DNA from: Pseudorasbora parva
Taxonomy: Eukaryota; Chordata; Actinopteri; Cypriniformes; Gobionidae
Assembly: GCF_024679245.1 (NCBI RefSeq)
Contig: NC_090179.1
Coordinates: forward strand, 2,602,820 to 2,666,819
Direction of reading: 5' to 3'
Length of the DNA stretch: 64,000 nt
The position numbers and the translations under genes are program-made. The notes beneath the pieces were generated by a model. It did no database searches. It was not told the DNA's origin and saw only the letters and a program-made list of their open reading frames with translations. This document shows positions 45,732-56,332 of the stretch, one piece after another; position 1 is the stretch's first letter; each line of letters begins with the position of its first letter.

Positions 45732-46013
45732 CCTGTCGAGAAGAAAGCAGGCAACGTCGGCGTTCTTTTTAAAATCGTTGCTCCTCATGAGCTCTTTCCA
45801 TCTTGGAAAGGCCACTCCAGTATTTACTTTTGTCTTGTTGATTTGCCTGTCGTGTTGCCGTCTTAATTCTCTTTTCCGCTTCCTTGGCGACTCTGATACA
45901 TATCCCGCAATGTTACTAGGTCCCCGAATTCGGTAATCAATTCCGGGACGTGGTTGCTTTCACACAGAAGGCGACCCGGCAATATTGCGGGTCCGACGTG
46001 CATTTAGAAAGGC
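45732..46013 (-). pseudogene. transposon-encoded exon of unknown family
   Basis: On minus a frame reads IDYRIRGPSNIAGYVSESPR, then KRKRELRRQHDRQINKTKVN, TGVAFPRWKELMRSNDFKKN and ADVACFLLD before a gtaata donor at about 45731. Basic nuclear-signal-like residues followed by a 'VN.GVAF.RW..L....-K..A.VA.FLLD' helix pair recur in fish repeat-encoded proteins as I recall. The 5' part was separated by the family A insertion at 46014. Function unknown. Confidence 0.45.
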
Positions 46014-46779
46014 TTAAAGGGGTACTTCAGCGCTGGGAAGATGAATCTGTATTTAAACTGGGTCATCAATGCAGTAGAAATGTGAAATTATTTTTGAATT
46101 TGGTGCCTTCTAGACTGAGAAAAGACAGAAAATGTATTTTTGTCCCATGGGGATGAAAGACTACAATTCCCAGAATGCTTCGCTGCCCTGTGAGGCCATT
46201 CCCAACGCCAACAACTTCATTACTGTGACTGAGTTAGAGACACTACAATTAAAAACTGAACGTGTCTGTTCAATATAATGAGTGAGTCACCGCGCGAGTC
46301 TCACAGCACTGAGCACTAACTGAGAGCTGAGGTAATCGCGACTACATTCGCGGCATACATTCACAACGCGAGTTCAGTCTGGCGCGTTTCAGTTCATGCA
46401 TTTGCAAGCTTAACTTTCATAGAAATGAATTTGAGAAGTTAAAAGACTTACATTGCTCACCATAGCTCCGTTTAAATGATCCTGTCTGCAAGCTGAGCTC
46501 TCCCTGCAAGCTGAGTGTAATCTCCCATCCCCCATGCGCGGGTTCAAAACATGCGGAAATGGCTCCCTCTGCTGGCTGTAGTCTTTAGCCTCTGGGCAAA
46601 CATTCCTCCTATGATGCAAAAATCGTCATTTTGCATCATAGGAGGAATTTTTCCTGAAATAAAATGCATAAATCTCTCGTCTCAGGGAGATATGAGAGGG
46701 GAAAGCACAATAATTTGAATATTCTCCAGGGTTTCTACTGATACAAAGCCATATGCTAATCGCTGAAGTAACCCTTTAA
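46014..46779. mobile_element. TTAA-flanked non-autonomous element, family A, copy 2
   Basis: TTAA at 46014-46017 and 46776-46779; ends aggggtacttcagcg and cgctgaagtaaccct are inverse complements. It matches 3137-3912 along its length apart from short indels (a segment near 46320 is shorter). Confidence 0.85.
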
Positions 46780-47109
46780 GAGTGATCCTCCATCATCATA
46801 TAGCAGCCTCAAGCAATCCCCCTCTTCACATTCGACACGGTGCCATCGAGTGTAAAAACGCGAAAAGCGAAGCTTGAATTTACGGGTATGTCCTTCTTTG
46901 GCAAATGTACTTTCAAGATGGAGGAGCAACATGGCGACCGCCATCCGAACCCTCAACACGTATGTATTTTCAATGGTATATTATAAAATTACGAGAGTGC
47001 ATTATTACTTGAAATAAGTAAATATACATTAATGAGCACATATATTTTTGAAAGAACTAAGTGATTTTAGCTAAGAATAAACTAAAAAAGTTACACAGTG
47101 TAGCTTTAA

Positions 47110-47667
47110 GAGTATCCAGATGCGAGTATTATATTGATTGTGTGTTTGGAAATGTTAAAAAGGTTAATTTAGAGATGTACGAGCTCAGGGATCCATTTTG
47201 AGCGCGCTGATAATGGCGTTAGGCCGATGTAATGGCGCGAGTCTCGAATATGTTCAGTATTTGGGTTATATTTGTGAATTTAATGTGTAATTTGTTGATG
47301 TGCTGAACAAAGGTGAATATATTGAGTGTGAAAAACGAATTGAGAATTTCAGATGCATTTTCAGATAAAATAACTAGTTGAAATGGTACATTTACATGCT
47401 TATGGCTGATTTTCCATATAGTTAATATGCATCTATGTCTAAAAAGTAAAAGATTTAAAATAATTGAGTCTCAGGTAATTGTAAAATGCCTTAAAAATGT
47501 TTTATTGTATTTTTGTATACATGATTAGCTTTATGGTATTCGAAAAGCCTACTTTCAGACATGTATTCACTTATTTAAATGTGTATGGTACAAAGTGTTG
47601 AATGTATGTCAAGAAATATGACAATGAGGTTTAAAGGAAAAACTTTAATGTTAATTGTTACTAAATT
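47110..47667. other. non-genic spacer
   Basis: AT-rich, nothing recognised between the TTAA element and the second direct-repeat unit. Confidence 0.35.
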
Positions 47668-47742
47668 CATTCTACATAAAGCTTGCAGTGGAGAAACAGC
47701 GAGTGCGAGTTTTCTGTTTAATCATCTTCTCCCCTTTTCAGG
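47668..47742 (+). repeat. 75-bp perfect direct repeat, unit 2
   Basis: Identical to 44993-45067. Here the acceptor-like cag is followed by gggtacaacaagaacgctgt and, 50 bp on, aataataaaatacg, which could be a short terminal exon with a polyadenylation-like signal; unproven. Confidence 0.9.
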
Positions 47743-48185
47743 GGTACAACAAGAACGCTGTCTCAGTGTGGACGGAAGGCCAAAATAATAAAATACGTTT
47801 TCAAATGAAATGACATATATATTTTTCAATCATTCTTGAGTCTTGTCTTGCCTCTAGACAACCTTTAAAATATCTGACTGTAATTTAGTGACTACATATA
47901 ACCTACTGATTCCATCTTTATTTTACCTGATAATGAACTAATTAGTTAAACTTAAGGAGGTTAATCAATATACAGTATAATTGAAGAAACTAAGAATTTG
48001 ATATACATTTTTAATTTATATTTTGTGTAAATTAATGTGTTTAAATTTAAAATTGTGACTCAAAGCAGTCATAACACACTTTGTAATTAAACGCATTTTG
48101 AATTTAAAAAAAAGTCACATAAAATATACTCCTGAGATTAAATATCTTTATACCATGTAGGCTACTTAACTAAACCACCTGGGTC
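47743..48185. other. non-genic spacer
   Basis: AT-rich, nothing recognised. Confidence 0.35.
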
Positions 48186-48291
48186 GTACGGTCTGTTCTC
48201 TAACTGAACTAAATTACTTTATTATTATAAAAAATCTAAACGACGGTGTCACGGTGTGCAGTAGTCTTATTCTGTCATCTTCACCCAAGTG
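48186..48291 (+). repeat. 106-bp perfect inverted repeat, arm 1
   Basis: From gtacggtctgttctctaact to tcttcacccaagtg. Its exact inverse complement is 50841-50946. Homology ends sharply on both sides. Confidence 0.9.
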
Positions 48292-48299
48292 GTGTATTC

Positions 48300-48736
48300 C
48301 AGCCTGATTTCAGCACACGTGCAGACAGGGTTGCCAAGTTTTTACAACAAAACCCGCCAACTACTAGCCCTAAACAATAGCTTCTCGGGGGGTTCTCCGG
48401 GGGGAAAAGGGCGTTTGGGCGGTAAAATGTGTGTTATTTTGGCAAGGTTGCCTGCTAACATTCACACTCATGGCTCTATATATCACATAATAGTCGCTTC
48501 AACCCGCGGACATAGAAAACAACCCGCGGAAGAAGAAAAAACGCGGACTTGGCAACACACTGCAGTTAAACTCTGTTGACATTTGACAATGCATCGCTTC
48601 GTTGCTCTGATTGGTTGTAGGTCTATCCAATTGATGTCTTTCCTGGTTCGGTTGAAACACACCCTATAATCACAGCCCAATGGAGCAGTTTCAGACTCAT
48701 ATTCTGACTAGAATTGAGTATGACCACGTCAGGCTA
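48300..48736. mobile_element. MITE with ccagcctga / tcaggctag ends
   Basis: Short inverse ends ccagcctga and gtcaggctag bound a sequence containing cagggttgccaag..., tgattggttgtaggtctatc and gattagaa-like words. It abuts the gypsy gag fragment. The ends resemble those of the RecQ-like MITEs (tagcctgac) elsewhere in the window, so they may share a superfamily. Confidence 0.5.
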
Positions 48737-48803
48737 GTGGAACAGAGCATGCATCACGCAATTGCCCTGCATATGGCAAACAGTGCAAGAACTGTCATAA
48801 AAT
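48737..48803 (+). pseudogene. gypsy-type gag fragment, left half
   Basis: The frame reads SGTEHASRNCPAYGKQCKNC followed by HK, matching the zinc-knuckle region of fish Ty3/gypsy gag. It breaks inside the second CCHC knuckle where a CAGTGTTGGG element inserted; the other half lies at 51921. Confidence 0.65.
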
Positions 48804-49043
48804 CAGTGTTGGGAGTAACGCATTACAAAAGTAATACATTACAGTAACTTATTACTTTTTGCTGTAACGCAGTAGTGTAAGGAATTATTAATCAATTTTC
48901 AGTAATATTTTACTCGGTACATTTTCAGTAACGCTTGCGTTACCCTCACCCCCCCAAAAAATACAATAAAACGAAAAAGGAAAAAAAGATGCCATAAATT
49001 AACACATGAAAAATGCAAGTTATTACCTGTTCGTATATTTTCG

Positions 49044-50614
49044 TATATTTTTTTATTGCTACGTGGCAAACAAGTTACCAGTAGGTTCAGTAGATTCTCA
49101 GAAAACAAATGAGACCCAGCATTCATGATATGCACGCTCTTAAGGCTGTGCAATTGGGCAATTAGTTGAATTAGTTGAAAGGGGTGTGTTCAAAAAAATA
49201 GCAGTGTGGCATTCAATCACTGAGGTCATCAATTTTGTGAAGAAACAGGTGTGAATCAGGTGGCCCCTATTTAAGGATGAAGCCAACACTTGTTGAACAT
49301 GCATTTGAAAGCTGAGGAAAATGGGTCGTTCAAGACATTGTTCAGAAGAACAGCGTACTTTGATTAAAAAGTTGATTAGAGAGGGGAAAACCTATAAAGA
49401 GGTGCAAAAAATGATAGGCTGTTCAGCTAAAATGATCTCCAATGCCTTAAAATGGAGAGCAAAACCAGAGAGACGTGGAAGAAAACGGAAGACAACCATC
49501 AAAATGGATAGAAGAATAACCAGAATGGCAAAGGCTCAGCCAATGATCACCTCCAGGATGATCAAAGACAGTCTGGAGTTACCTGTAAGTACTGTGACAG
49601 TTAGAAGACGTCTGTGTGAAGCTAATCTATTTTCAAGAATCCCCCGCAAAGTCCCTCTGTTAAAAAAAAGGCATGTGCAGAAGAGGTTACAATTTGCCAA
49701 AGAACACATCAACTGGCCTAAAGAGAAATGGAGGAACATTTTGTGGACTGATGAGAGTAAAATTGTTCTTTTTGGGTCCAAGGGCCACAGGCAGTTTGTG
49801 AGACGACCCCCAAACTCTGAATTCAAGCCACAGTACACAGTGAAGACAGTGAAGCATGGAGGTGCAAGCATCATGATATGGGCATGTTTCTCCTACTATG
49901 GTGTTGGGCCTATTTATCGCATACCAGGGATCATGGATCAGTTTGCATATGTTAAAATACTTGAAGAGGTCATGTTGCCCTATGCTGAAGAGGACATGCC
50001 CTTGAAACGGTTGTTTCAACAAGACAATGACCCAAAACACACTAGTAAACGGGCAAAGTCTTGGTTCCAAACCAACAAAATTAATGTTATGGAGTGGCCA
50101 GCCCAATCTCCAGACCTTAATCCAATTGAGAACTTGTGGGGTGATATCAAAAATGCTGTTTCTGAAGCAAAACCAAGAAATGTGAATGAATTGTGGAATG
50201 TTGTTAAAGAATCATGGAGTGGAATAACAGCTGAGAGGTGCCACAAGTTGGTTGACTCCATGCCACACAGATGTCAAGCAGTTTTAAAAAACTGTGGTCA
50301 TACAACTAAATATTAGTTTAGTGATTCACAGGATTGCTAAATCCCAGAAGAAAAAAAATGTTTGTACAAAATAGTTTTGAGTTTGTACAGTCAAAGGTAG
50401 ACACTGCTATTTTTTTGAACACACCCCTTTCAACTAATTGCCCAATTGCACAGCCTTAAGAGCGTGCATATCATGAATGCTGGGTCTTGTTTGTTTTCTG
50501 ACAATCTACTGAACCTACTGGTAACTTGTTTGCCACGTAGCAATAAAAAATATACTAAAAACCTTGATTATTCTGGTTAGTCACATTGTACTGCTATTAT
50601 TTTGAACAATACTG
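49044..50614 (+). mobile_element. Tc1-like element copy B, left end truncated
   Basis: Nearly identical to copy A. The outer 60 or so bases of the left terminal repeat are missing: homology starts at gtatattttttattgctacg. The right repeat is complete to attttgaacaatactg and is followed by TA. A 10-bp duplication (gaattagttg) lies at about 49167. Without its outer left repeat this copy should be unable to move, though its transposase could act on others. Confidence 0.88.
49321..50316 (+). CDS. Tc1-like DD34E transposase (copy B)
   Basis: 331 residues, identical to the copy A protein except Ala instead of Thr at residue 279 (DIKNAVSEA). The two helix-turn-helix motifs, the RRGRKRK hook and the triad D144, D235, E270 are all intact. 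An intact ORF in an element with a damaged terminus means this locus could supply transposase in trans if it is transcribed. Confidence 0.9.
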   Translation: MGRSRHCSEEQRTLIKKLIREGKTYKEVQKMIGCSAKMISNALKWRAKPERRGRKRKTTIKMDRRITRMAKAQPMITSRMIKDSLELPVSTVTVRRRLCEANLFSRIPRKVPLLKKRHVQKRLQFAKEHINWPKEKWRNILWTDESKIVLFGSKGHRQFVRRPPNSEFKPQYTVKTVKHGGASIMIWACFSYYGVGPIYRIPGIMDQFAYVKILEEVMLPYAEEDMPLKRLFQQDNDPKHTSKRAKSWFQTNKINVMEWPAQSPDLNPIENLWGDIKNAVSEAKPRNVNELWNVVKESWSGITAERCHKLVDSMPHRCQAVLKNCGHTTKY

Positions 50615-50840
50615 TAGTCCAGTGAAGGCGTAGGCGTACGTGTTTATTGTGGATTTTACAGAAGTGCCGCAGGCATAATTTCAGCCTCTGTGCTCGCGCT
50701 GGCCAGTGGAAAAGTGGCTAAAGAAGGTTTAAAGGCTCTGTCGTTTCAAAGAATAGCACAACAACAAGCGCGTCGAAGAACGGACGAGAGACGAGGCGCG
50801 CGCTGCTGAGCCAAACTATAGGCCTAATGTCTATAAACAA

Positions 50841-50946
50841 CACTTGGGTGAAGATGACAGAATAAGACTACTGCACACCGTGACACCGTCGTTTAGATTT
50901 TTTATAATAATAAAGTAATTTAGTTCAGTTAGAGAACAGACCGTAC
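50841..50946 (-). repeat. 106-bp perfect inverted repeat, arm 2
   Basis: Starts cacttgggtgaagatgacag and ends agagaacagaccgtac; exact inverse complement of 48186-48291. This arm lies inside the cagtgttggg element, whereas arm 1 lies outside it. Confidence 0.9.
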
Positions 50947-51920
50947 AAATAAAAACGGAACGGATGTCTGCTGCATGATCCGAACGTGTGATCTTGAGCT
51001 GACAGATGATCGCGGAAGATTTGGTTTCAAAGTGAAATGTAAAAGCGCCTATTAAAGGGTGTTTGTCATTGTGTTGTGTATTTCATTAAGAATAATAGGC
51101 TAATTCTAAACCAAAACTCAAATCTGCTTGGCCGCATTTACTAACAAGCTGTCATCATTCACGGTGTGCGCGCACTGGCGCTTTTTCAGTTCGTATGGAA
51201 GCTTAACTTTTATAGGAATTCATTGAAAGCACTCGCTTTGCATCCGCTCCCGTCATTAATGCCCAAGCAGCGGTGCGCATGTTCCTTTCGGTTAAATAGA
51301 CTAGTGATTTAAAAGCCCAGATACCGGTGATGTCATCACACTTTGATTAACCGGTGGGAAAATGTCCCCACCGCATTGCTTAGTTTATCAGAGATAAGGA
51401 GAAGAACGTAGGCTAGTCAAATGCAACCTTTGTCTAAAAACCGAAATAACTATCTCGCAGCTATGTCGCAACAATAAGAAAAGAAAGTTATTGTCATAAC
51501 TTAGAGTTTACACAGTTCTGTTCTGTCTATGAACAGACCTAAGCTATTCCCAGATATTGCCAGATAATCACTTTACCTCTAAAATAATACTTATAACAGA
51601 GTTGGATCGTCATGATTTCTTGCATTGTCTTGAGCATTCACTTTTTTGCCAATTCTCTATTGTTAGCCTGGATAGCCCATGTCATTATTCTTCATCATAT
51701 CGCCTTCTACTGGATGTAAAATGCTCTCTGCCTACATCTTAGAATGTTAAGAGCTACTTCTGTAGTTATTTTGGTGAAAGTAACTCAAAAGTAATACAGC
51801 AGTAATGTAACGCATTACAATTCTGAGACAGTAATATTGTAATGTAAAGAATTACTTTTAAATAGCAGTAATAAGTAATCTATAATATATTACAGTTTGG
51901 AAGTAACTTGCACAACACTG

Positions 51921-52184
51921 GATAAAATAAATCACTTTGCTAAGTTGTGTAAATCAAAAAAAATGCATGCGGTGGATGATGATGTCACGAAACAGAGACC
52001 TAGTCTCTTTATTGGTGCAGTGCAAACGCAGACAGGGACAGATGAATGGACAGTTGACTTGAAACTGGAGTACAAACTAGGAAATGGAGAAAAAAAAATA
52101 ATAATAATTTTTACTGTAATATTGAATGGCTATGATTACAAATTTCATCCCCAGAAATTGAAAAATAAAAATCCAATATATTGA
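51921..52184 (+). pseudogene. gypsy-type gag/protease fragment, right half
   Basis: The frame KINHFAKLCKSKK completes the CCHC knuckle begun at 48737. After it come acidic linker residues, SLFIGAVQTQTGTDEWTVDL and K, where the aspartic protease should begin; instead the frame runs through an A-rich stretch to a stop at 52184. No protease active site is present. Confidence 0.6.
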
Positions 52185-52319
52185 GGCATCAGTATCAGTG
52201 TTGGTCATACTGGCCTTACATTTTTGTACACAAGTACTATGAATGAAAAGATACTGTCTTCTTGTCTTTGGTATAATCAAAATAATGTCTTCACAACTAG
52301 TCCATCTTCCCAGACCTCC

Positions 52320-53147
52320 TCAGACTAAACTAGTCCTGTCGGCTTGTGATGTCTGAATCCTGAGATTCTGCCTGCAGACCAGCACACACAGGAGAGGGTC
52401 TGAAATCAGTCTCATACTCTTTAAGTAGCAAGGAATAAACCAGACGTGAAGAAGCAGAGGAAAAGATAGAGAAAACTGTAAGAGAAAAAAAGTGTATAAA
52501 ATCAAGGGCAGATAAAGCACCAGCAGAGTGAATACGAAAACAACCCAAATATAAGGATCTGGTTCTCTGGATGTGTGAGAGTGATGATCAGAACAACACG
52601 AAGCGAAACAAGAAACGATCCATGCGACCACTGACACAATGATCACTAAAAGAGCAACCAAAAAATGATTTAAAATACAAGCAATAACGATACAGAGAAA
52701 CAAAAATACATAGAAAGTGACTAAACTCCTTGAAGAGAAAACCTGAGCAGTGTACAGTGGATATTTCACTGAGAGATTTCCTTCTAGCGCCACCAGCTGG
52801 TTCAGGAGGAGACCACAGACCCTTGATAAGGACCATACAATTATAGAAACCCGACATGTCCAATCTCCATCCCAGTTGAGCTCATTTAAGTGAAGTTTAA
52901 TCAGTACGTAGGGACTTAAGAACAGCTCAATACAGTCAGTGAGGAGGAGGGGGATGATGAAGTCTGAAATACAGTATCTGTTCCTTCTGTGATTAATTAT
53001 ATAACTGGCAGACCAAACAAGAGCTGGTAGACCTGCACACACACTGATGGTGATGAAGATGGACCATCTGACCCTTATCTGGACAGGTACTGGATTCCTT
53101 TGAAATAGATAATTTTCTGGATTCCAGCTAAATAGATAATTTTCCAT
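52320..53147 (-). CDS. seven-transmembrane (GPCR-like) receptor, fish-specific
   Basis: 275 residues in one coding exon; ATG at 53147 lies 36 bp after an acceptor (ttttcag, exon from 53183). Hydrophobic segments at about 28-50, 59-83, 99-122, 142-160, 162-181, 199-222 and 225-245 give seven membrane helices. Cys98 at the start of TM3 is in the usual disulfide position; LEGNLSVKYPL after TM3 stands where DRY would be, and SDPLLCVLVC in TM7 resembles the NPxxY/DPxxY site. The Asn-free, short N-terminus and short tail match a teleost family of uncharacterised rhodopsin-like receptors as I remember it. Ligand unknown. No stop or frameshift. Confidence 0.75.
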   Translation of the reverse strand: MENYLFSWNPENYLFQRNPVPVQIRVRWSIFITISVCAGLPALVWSASYIINHRRNRYCISDFIIPLLLTDCIELFLSPYVLIKLHLNELNWDGDWTCRVSIIVWSLSRVCGLLLNQLVALEGNLSVKYPLYTAQVFSSRSLVTFYVFLFLCIVIACILNHFLVALLVIIVSVVAWIVSCFASCCSDHHSHTSREPDPYIWVVFVFTLLVLYLPLILYTFFLLQFSLSFPLLLHVWFIPCYLKSMRLISDPLLCVLVCRQNLRIQTSQADRTSLV

Positions 53148-53334
53148 GTTCCAGTCTGTCTTTGATCTCTTTGTGATAGCAAGCTGAAAATATGAATGAG
53201 TGGAAAATTAGTATCGGCATGCTAAGCACCTTTCAGAAGTTATAAATCTCTTTATATTCTACCACTCAGAATCATCACACTGAAAATATTAATGCGTTCT
53301 AATCTGTATGACGTGTCAGTTCATATTTAATAAC

Positions 53335-53548
53335 TTAAAGGGATAGTTCACCCAAAAATTAAAATGTTATGTTTATCTGCTTACCCCCAGGACATCCAAT
53401 ATTTGTTTTTTTCAGTAGAACACAAATGAAGATTTGTAACTCCAACCGTTGTCCGTATAATGCACGTCAATGGGGTCTAATTAGAATTAGACATGGGGGT
53501 AAGCAGATAAAAATCAAATTTTAATTTTGGGGTGAACTATCCCTTTAA
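53335..53548. mobile_element. TTAA-flanked MITE (agggatagttcacccaaaaa)
   Basis: TTAA at 53335-53338 and 53545-53548; ends agggatagttcacccaaaaa and inverse (ggggtgaactatccct). This is the very common cyprinid TTAA MITE. It lies in the intron between the 5' UTR exon and the coding exon of the receptor gene. Confidence 0.9.
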
Positions 53549-53572
53549 ACAAGAATAACCATGTCTCTTACC

Positions 53573-53780
53573 TAGAGTTATTCTAGAGATTTCTACAGTG
53601 CTGTGCTCGTGGCATAAGAGCGTTTTCAAGTCTAGCTTGATGTCTTCTCTCGTTCTGTCTTCGTTCTGTCCTCTTTCTTCTATTTTCTACAGCTGGTTTC
53701 TGGTTGTTGCTTTATCTGCTGGTTTGATCTCAGTTCTCACATCTGCGCTCTGACTGTGGTTTCCATAAGAAGCACAAATA
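53573..53780 (-). other. probable 5' UTR exon of the receptor gene
   Basis: A consensus donor ctag|gtaagag ends an exon at 53573 on minus, upstream of the coding exon acceptor at 53184-53186. The exon-like sequence (acatcaagctagacttgaaa) has no long frame. Transcription start and promoter lie further right and are not identifiable by eye. Confidence 0.45.
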
Positions 53781-53811
53781 ATATTTACTTAAACCATCTT
53801 TACTTAAATGT

Positions 53812-54307
53812 TTAACCCCTAGAGGACTGCACAGTTTTGGTGCCCTTTAAAAGTTTTGACATGCTCAGAAATTTGTGCTTTTTTTCAGTTTCTTATAAAC
53901 AGATAAATCACAAAAGTGTCATTACCCTTTATTCAGCACAAACTGAGCTACTATAATAGGTGAGCAACATGTATGTACATGCTTGTATTTTTGAGAAAGT
54001 AACGTTTATGCATGTTTTTTGAAAAAAATTAATGTATTTTACTGAATTAGGACCACAAAACACACAATAGATATGTGTCCATAAGACTTTTGACTAATGA
54101 GTGTTGTTGCTTCAAACTAATCATTGTGCCTTTGTGAGAATATATTGATTTACATTTTGTAAGACACTTTTTTCTTTTCAAAGGACATATGCAAGGAGGC
54201 GTGAATTACCATGAATAATGCTGTGATTTACACCTGAGAAGACAAATAACTATACAATGAGCTGCATAATGAATAGGGCTTTGAGTCAGGTATGTGACTG
54301 AGGGTTA
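53812..54307. mobile_element. possible TTAA-flanked MITE
   Basis: ttaacccctagagg on the left and ctgagggttaa on the right could be ends of a piggyBac-like MITE. The inverted match is only about eight bases, so this is weak. Confidence 0.3.
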
Positions 54308-55944
54308 AAGCCAAAGGCAGTTTACAAAGACATATTATATTTTAAATTATCAAAAAACGTGACATTACTATTTTTAACCTGTTAAGCTGAATCACAACTT
54401 TTGAAAAAATCCTAAGAAATGCATACTCAGACTAAAACAAATACAGTTTGTGAATCCTTTGCACTAAAAGCATAATTATGGTCTCATTTTGAAAGCAGAC
54501 ACCTGGCAGTTTACTGTAAAGTCAAAATGATAATATTTTTTATAATCAAAAAAAGCTATAATAAGCTTCAAAGTTTTGTAAAGTTATTAGAAATGTATTT
54601 GTATGAAATATCTTTAAGAAAATAAAATTGAAGTGGGCCTTGGAGAAATCTAGAAATGCACTACAGCTAAAGCCACAAGTCTGACCATGTTATATTTCAG
54701 ATCTGAAGATGATCAGTCTAAAACTCTGAATTTTATTAAACGTTTTACAAGATCGTTTCATGTGATTTTATTTTGATATATCTCTAAAATATCAACTGAT
54801 GTTTATTGCCATGTCTTCTCAGCTTTCATTCAGTCTATTGCCTGCCTCTATTGTTTAGAGGTGCAAACTGCCCCATTCAGTTTGTCTCCCAGGCACACAT
54901 TCACACTTCTGCGGACTGGTTATGGCTCTAATTATTATTCTTTTGTCTGCATTATAATTACTAACGATTCTCTATTCAAACTGTTCTATTCAAACCTCAT
55001 TTCTAAATCAAACCTCTCACTTTACCCTCACTGAGACTCTATTGAATGCATTTCGTCCAAATAAGCATTTCAGTAGTTTTACATTTAGAAAATGTTCATA
55101 AAAATTAAGTATTTACTCAATGGCAGGTGCATCTAGGGCAAGCTAGCATGTTAGCTTAGCACACCAGCAAAACAACAATTTATACGATTAAAATCATGTT
55201 TTATTCAAAACTTGCTTCATATCACTTTATAATTTATAAGTCAAGTGTTTTATATAACAATACGTGATCTCATGTAGCTTCGGGTCAAAAAATCTGACAG
55301 AAAATATACAATGCTAAAAGCTATGTGGATAGCATTGCATTATAAATATCATCTATTATGAAACCACCCAACATGGCATAAAGAACACAGACCAACCATA
55401 TATTGCCGCGATTGTGTGTTTATTGTCTTAAAACGTGTCTATCTGCATGAAATAGCGATCTAAAGATCTCTGGGAGCTGTATTGGTCATGTCAGATACTT
55501 CCTGAATGTCACATGGTGTGTCTGTTCTTCATCTATTCCATATATGGAGTGATTGTTCAGTAGTACAGCTTTCCAGCGCCCTCCGGCTGCCAGAATGAAT
55601 TGAAAACACAGCATATCACAGTCTACTGCGCTCATAATGATACATCCATGGATTTTGGATAAAGATTGAATAAATAATACTTCTCTGTATAGAAATTTGA
55701 CTCAAATATGTGAGAATCTATCAATATTTCTCCACATCTGCACACATTTGAAGTAAAAGCCCTGAGGGAAGTTGTTTTGTCGAGTGTCTTAGAAAGGAGA
55801 CGGCCTTCGTTGGACATACGAGTGGGAAAGGAAATGGGAAGTATCATGTTGCTATGCCAGCATGTTCACAGCATCATTACATACTCATGCCTCTCTCAAA
55901 TTGTTATATGGAGAGTTGTAAAAAGTGAAAAAATAATGTATTTA
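54308..55944. other. non-genic region
   Basis: No gene, RNA or element end recognised. The open frame at 55632-55847 has no domain. Confidence 0.4.
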
Positions 55945-56332
55945 CACCGATCAGGTATAACATAATGACCACATCCCTAATATCGTGTTGGTCCCCCTTT
56001 TGCTGCCAAAACAGCCTTGAAGCCATCGAGGCATGGACTCCACTAGAGCCCTGATGGTGTGCTGTGATATATGTCACCAAGAAGTTAGCAGCAGATCCCT
56101 TAAGTCCTGTAAGTTGCAAGTTGGGGCCTCCATGGATCTGACTTGTTTGTTCAGCACATCCCACAGATGCTTGATCGGATTGGGATCTGGGGAATTCGGA
56201 GGCCATGTCAACACCTAAAACTCGTGCTCCTCAAACCATTCCTGGACTATTTGTGCTTTGTGGCAGGGCACATTATCCTGGTGAAAGAGACCACAGTTAC
56301 CAGAAAAAAAACATTTCCACGAAAGGCTGTAC
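55945..56332 (-). pseudogene. Tc1-like element remnant (transposase C-terminus)
   Basis: The terminal repeat caccgatcaggtataacata begins after TA at 55943-55944. On minus the transposase end is readable: FHQDNVPCHKAQ-type residues with the second catalytic Asp near 56275, then SPDPNPIKHLWDVLNKQVRS where Lys replaces the catalytic Glu, then IRALVESMPRWLQGC. One in-frame stop interrupts it. At 56332 it is cut by a DIRS fragment. A fourth Tc1 family in the window. Confidence 0.75.

Larger units (their letters stand above)
45120..47109. mobile_element. TTAA-flanked element, family B, with nested family A copy
   Basis: TTAA at 45120-45123 and 47106-47109; ends aagctacactgtgtgat and inverse (acacagtgtagctt). 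Left side plus strand holds a tiny start exon, MASSSTSS followed by gtgagt at 45249-45277. The minus strand holds a coding-like exon at 45732-46013. A family A element (46014-46779) is inserted into its own TTAA. Net length about 1.2 kb. Confidence 0.75.
48804..51920. mobile_element. hAT-like element (cagtgttggg ends), split by Tc1 copy B
   Basis: Left end cagtgttgggagtaacgcat and right end ttgcacaacactg are imperfect inverse complements with long subterminal regions built of gtaatgcattac-type words. Flanking cataaaat (48796-48803) and gataaaat (51921-51928) are an 8-bp target duplication with one mismatch, as for hAT elements. Without the Tc1 the element is about 1.5 kb and has no transposase. 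Confidence 0.65.
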
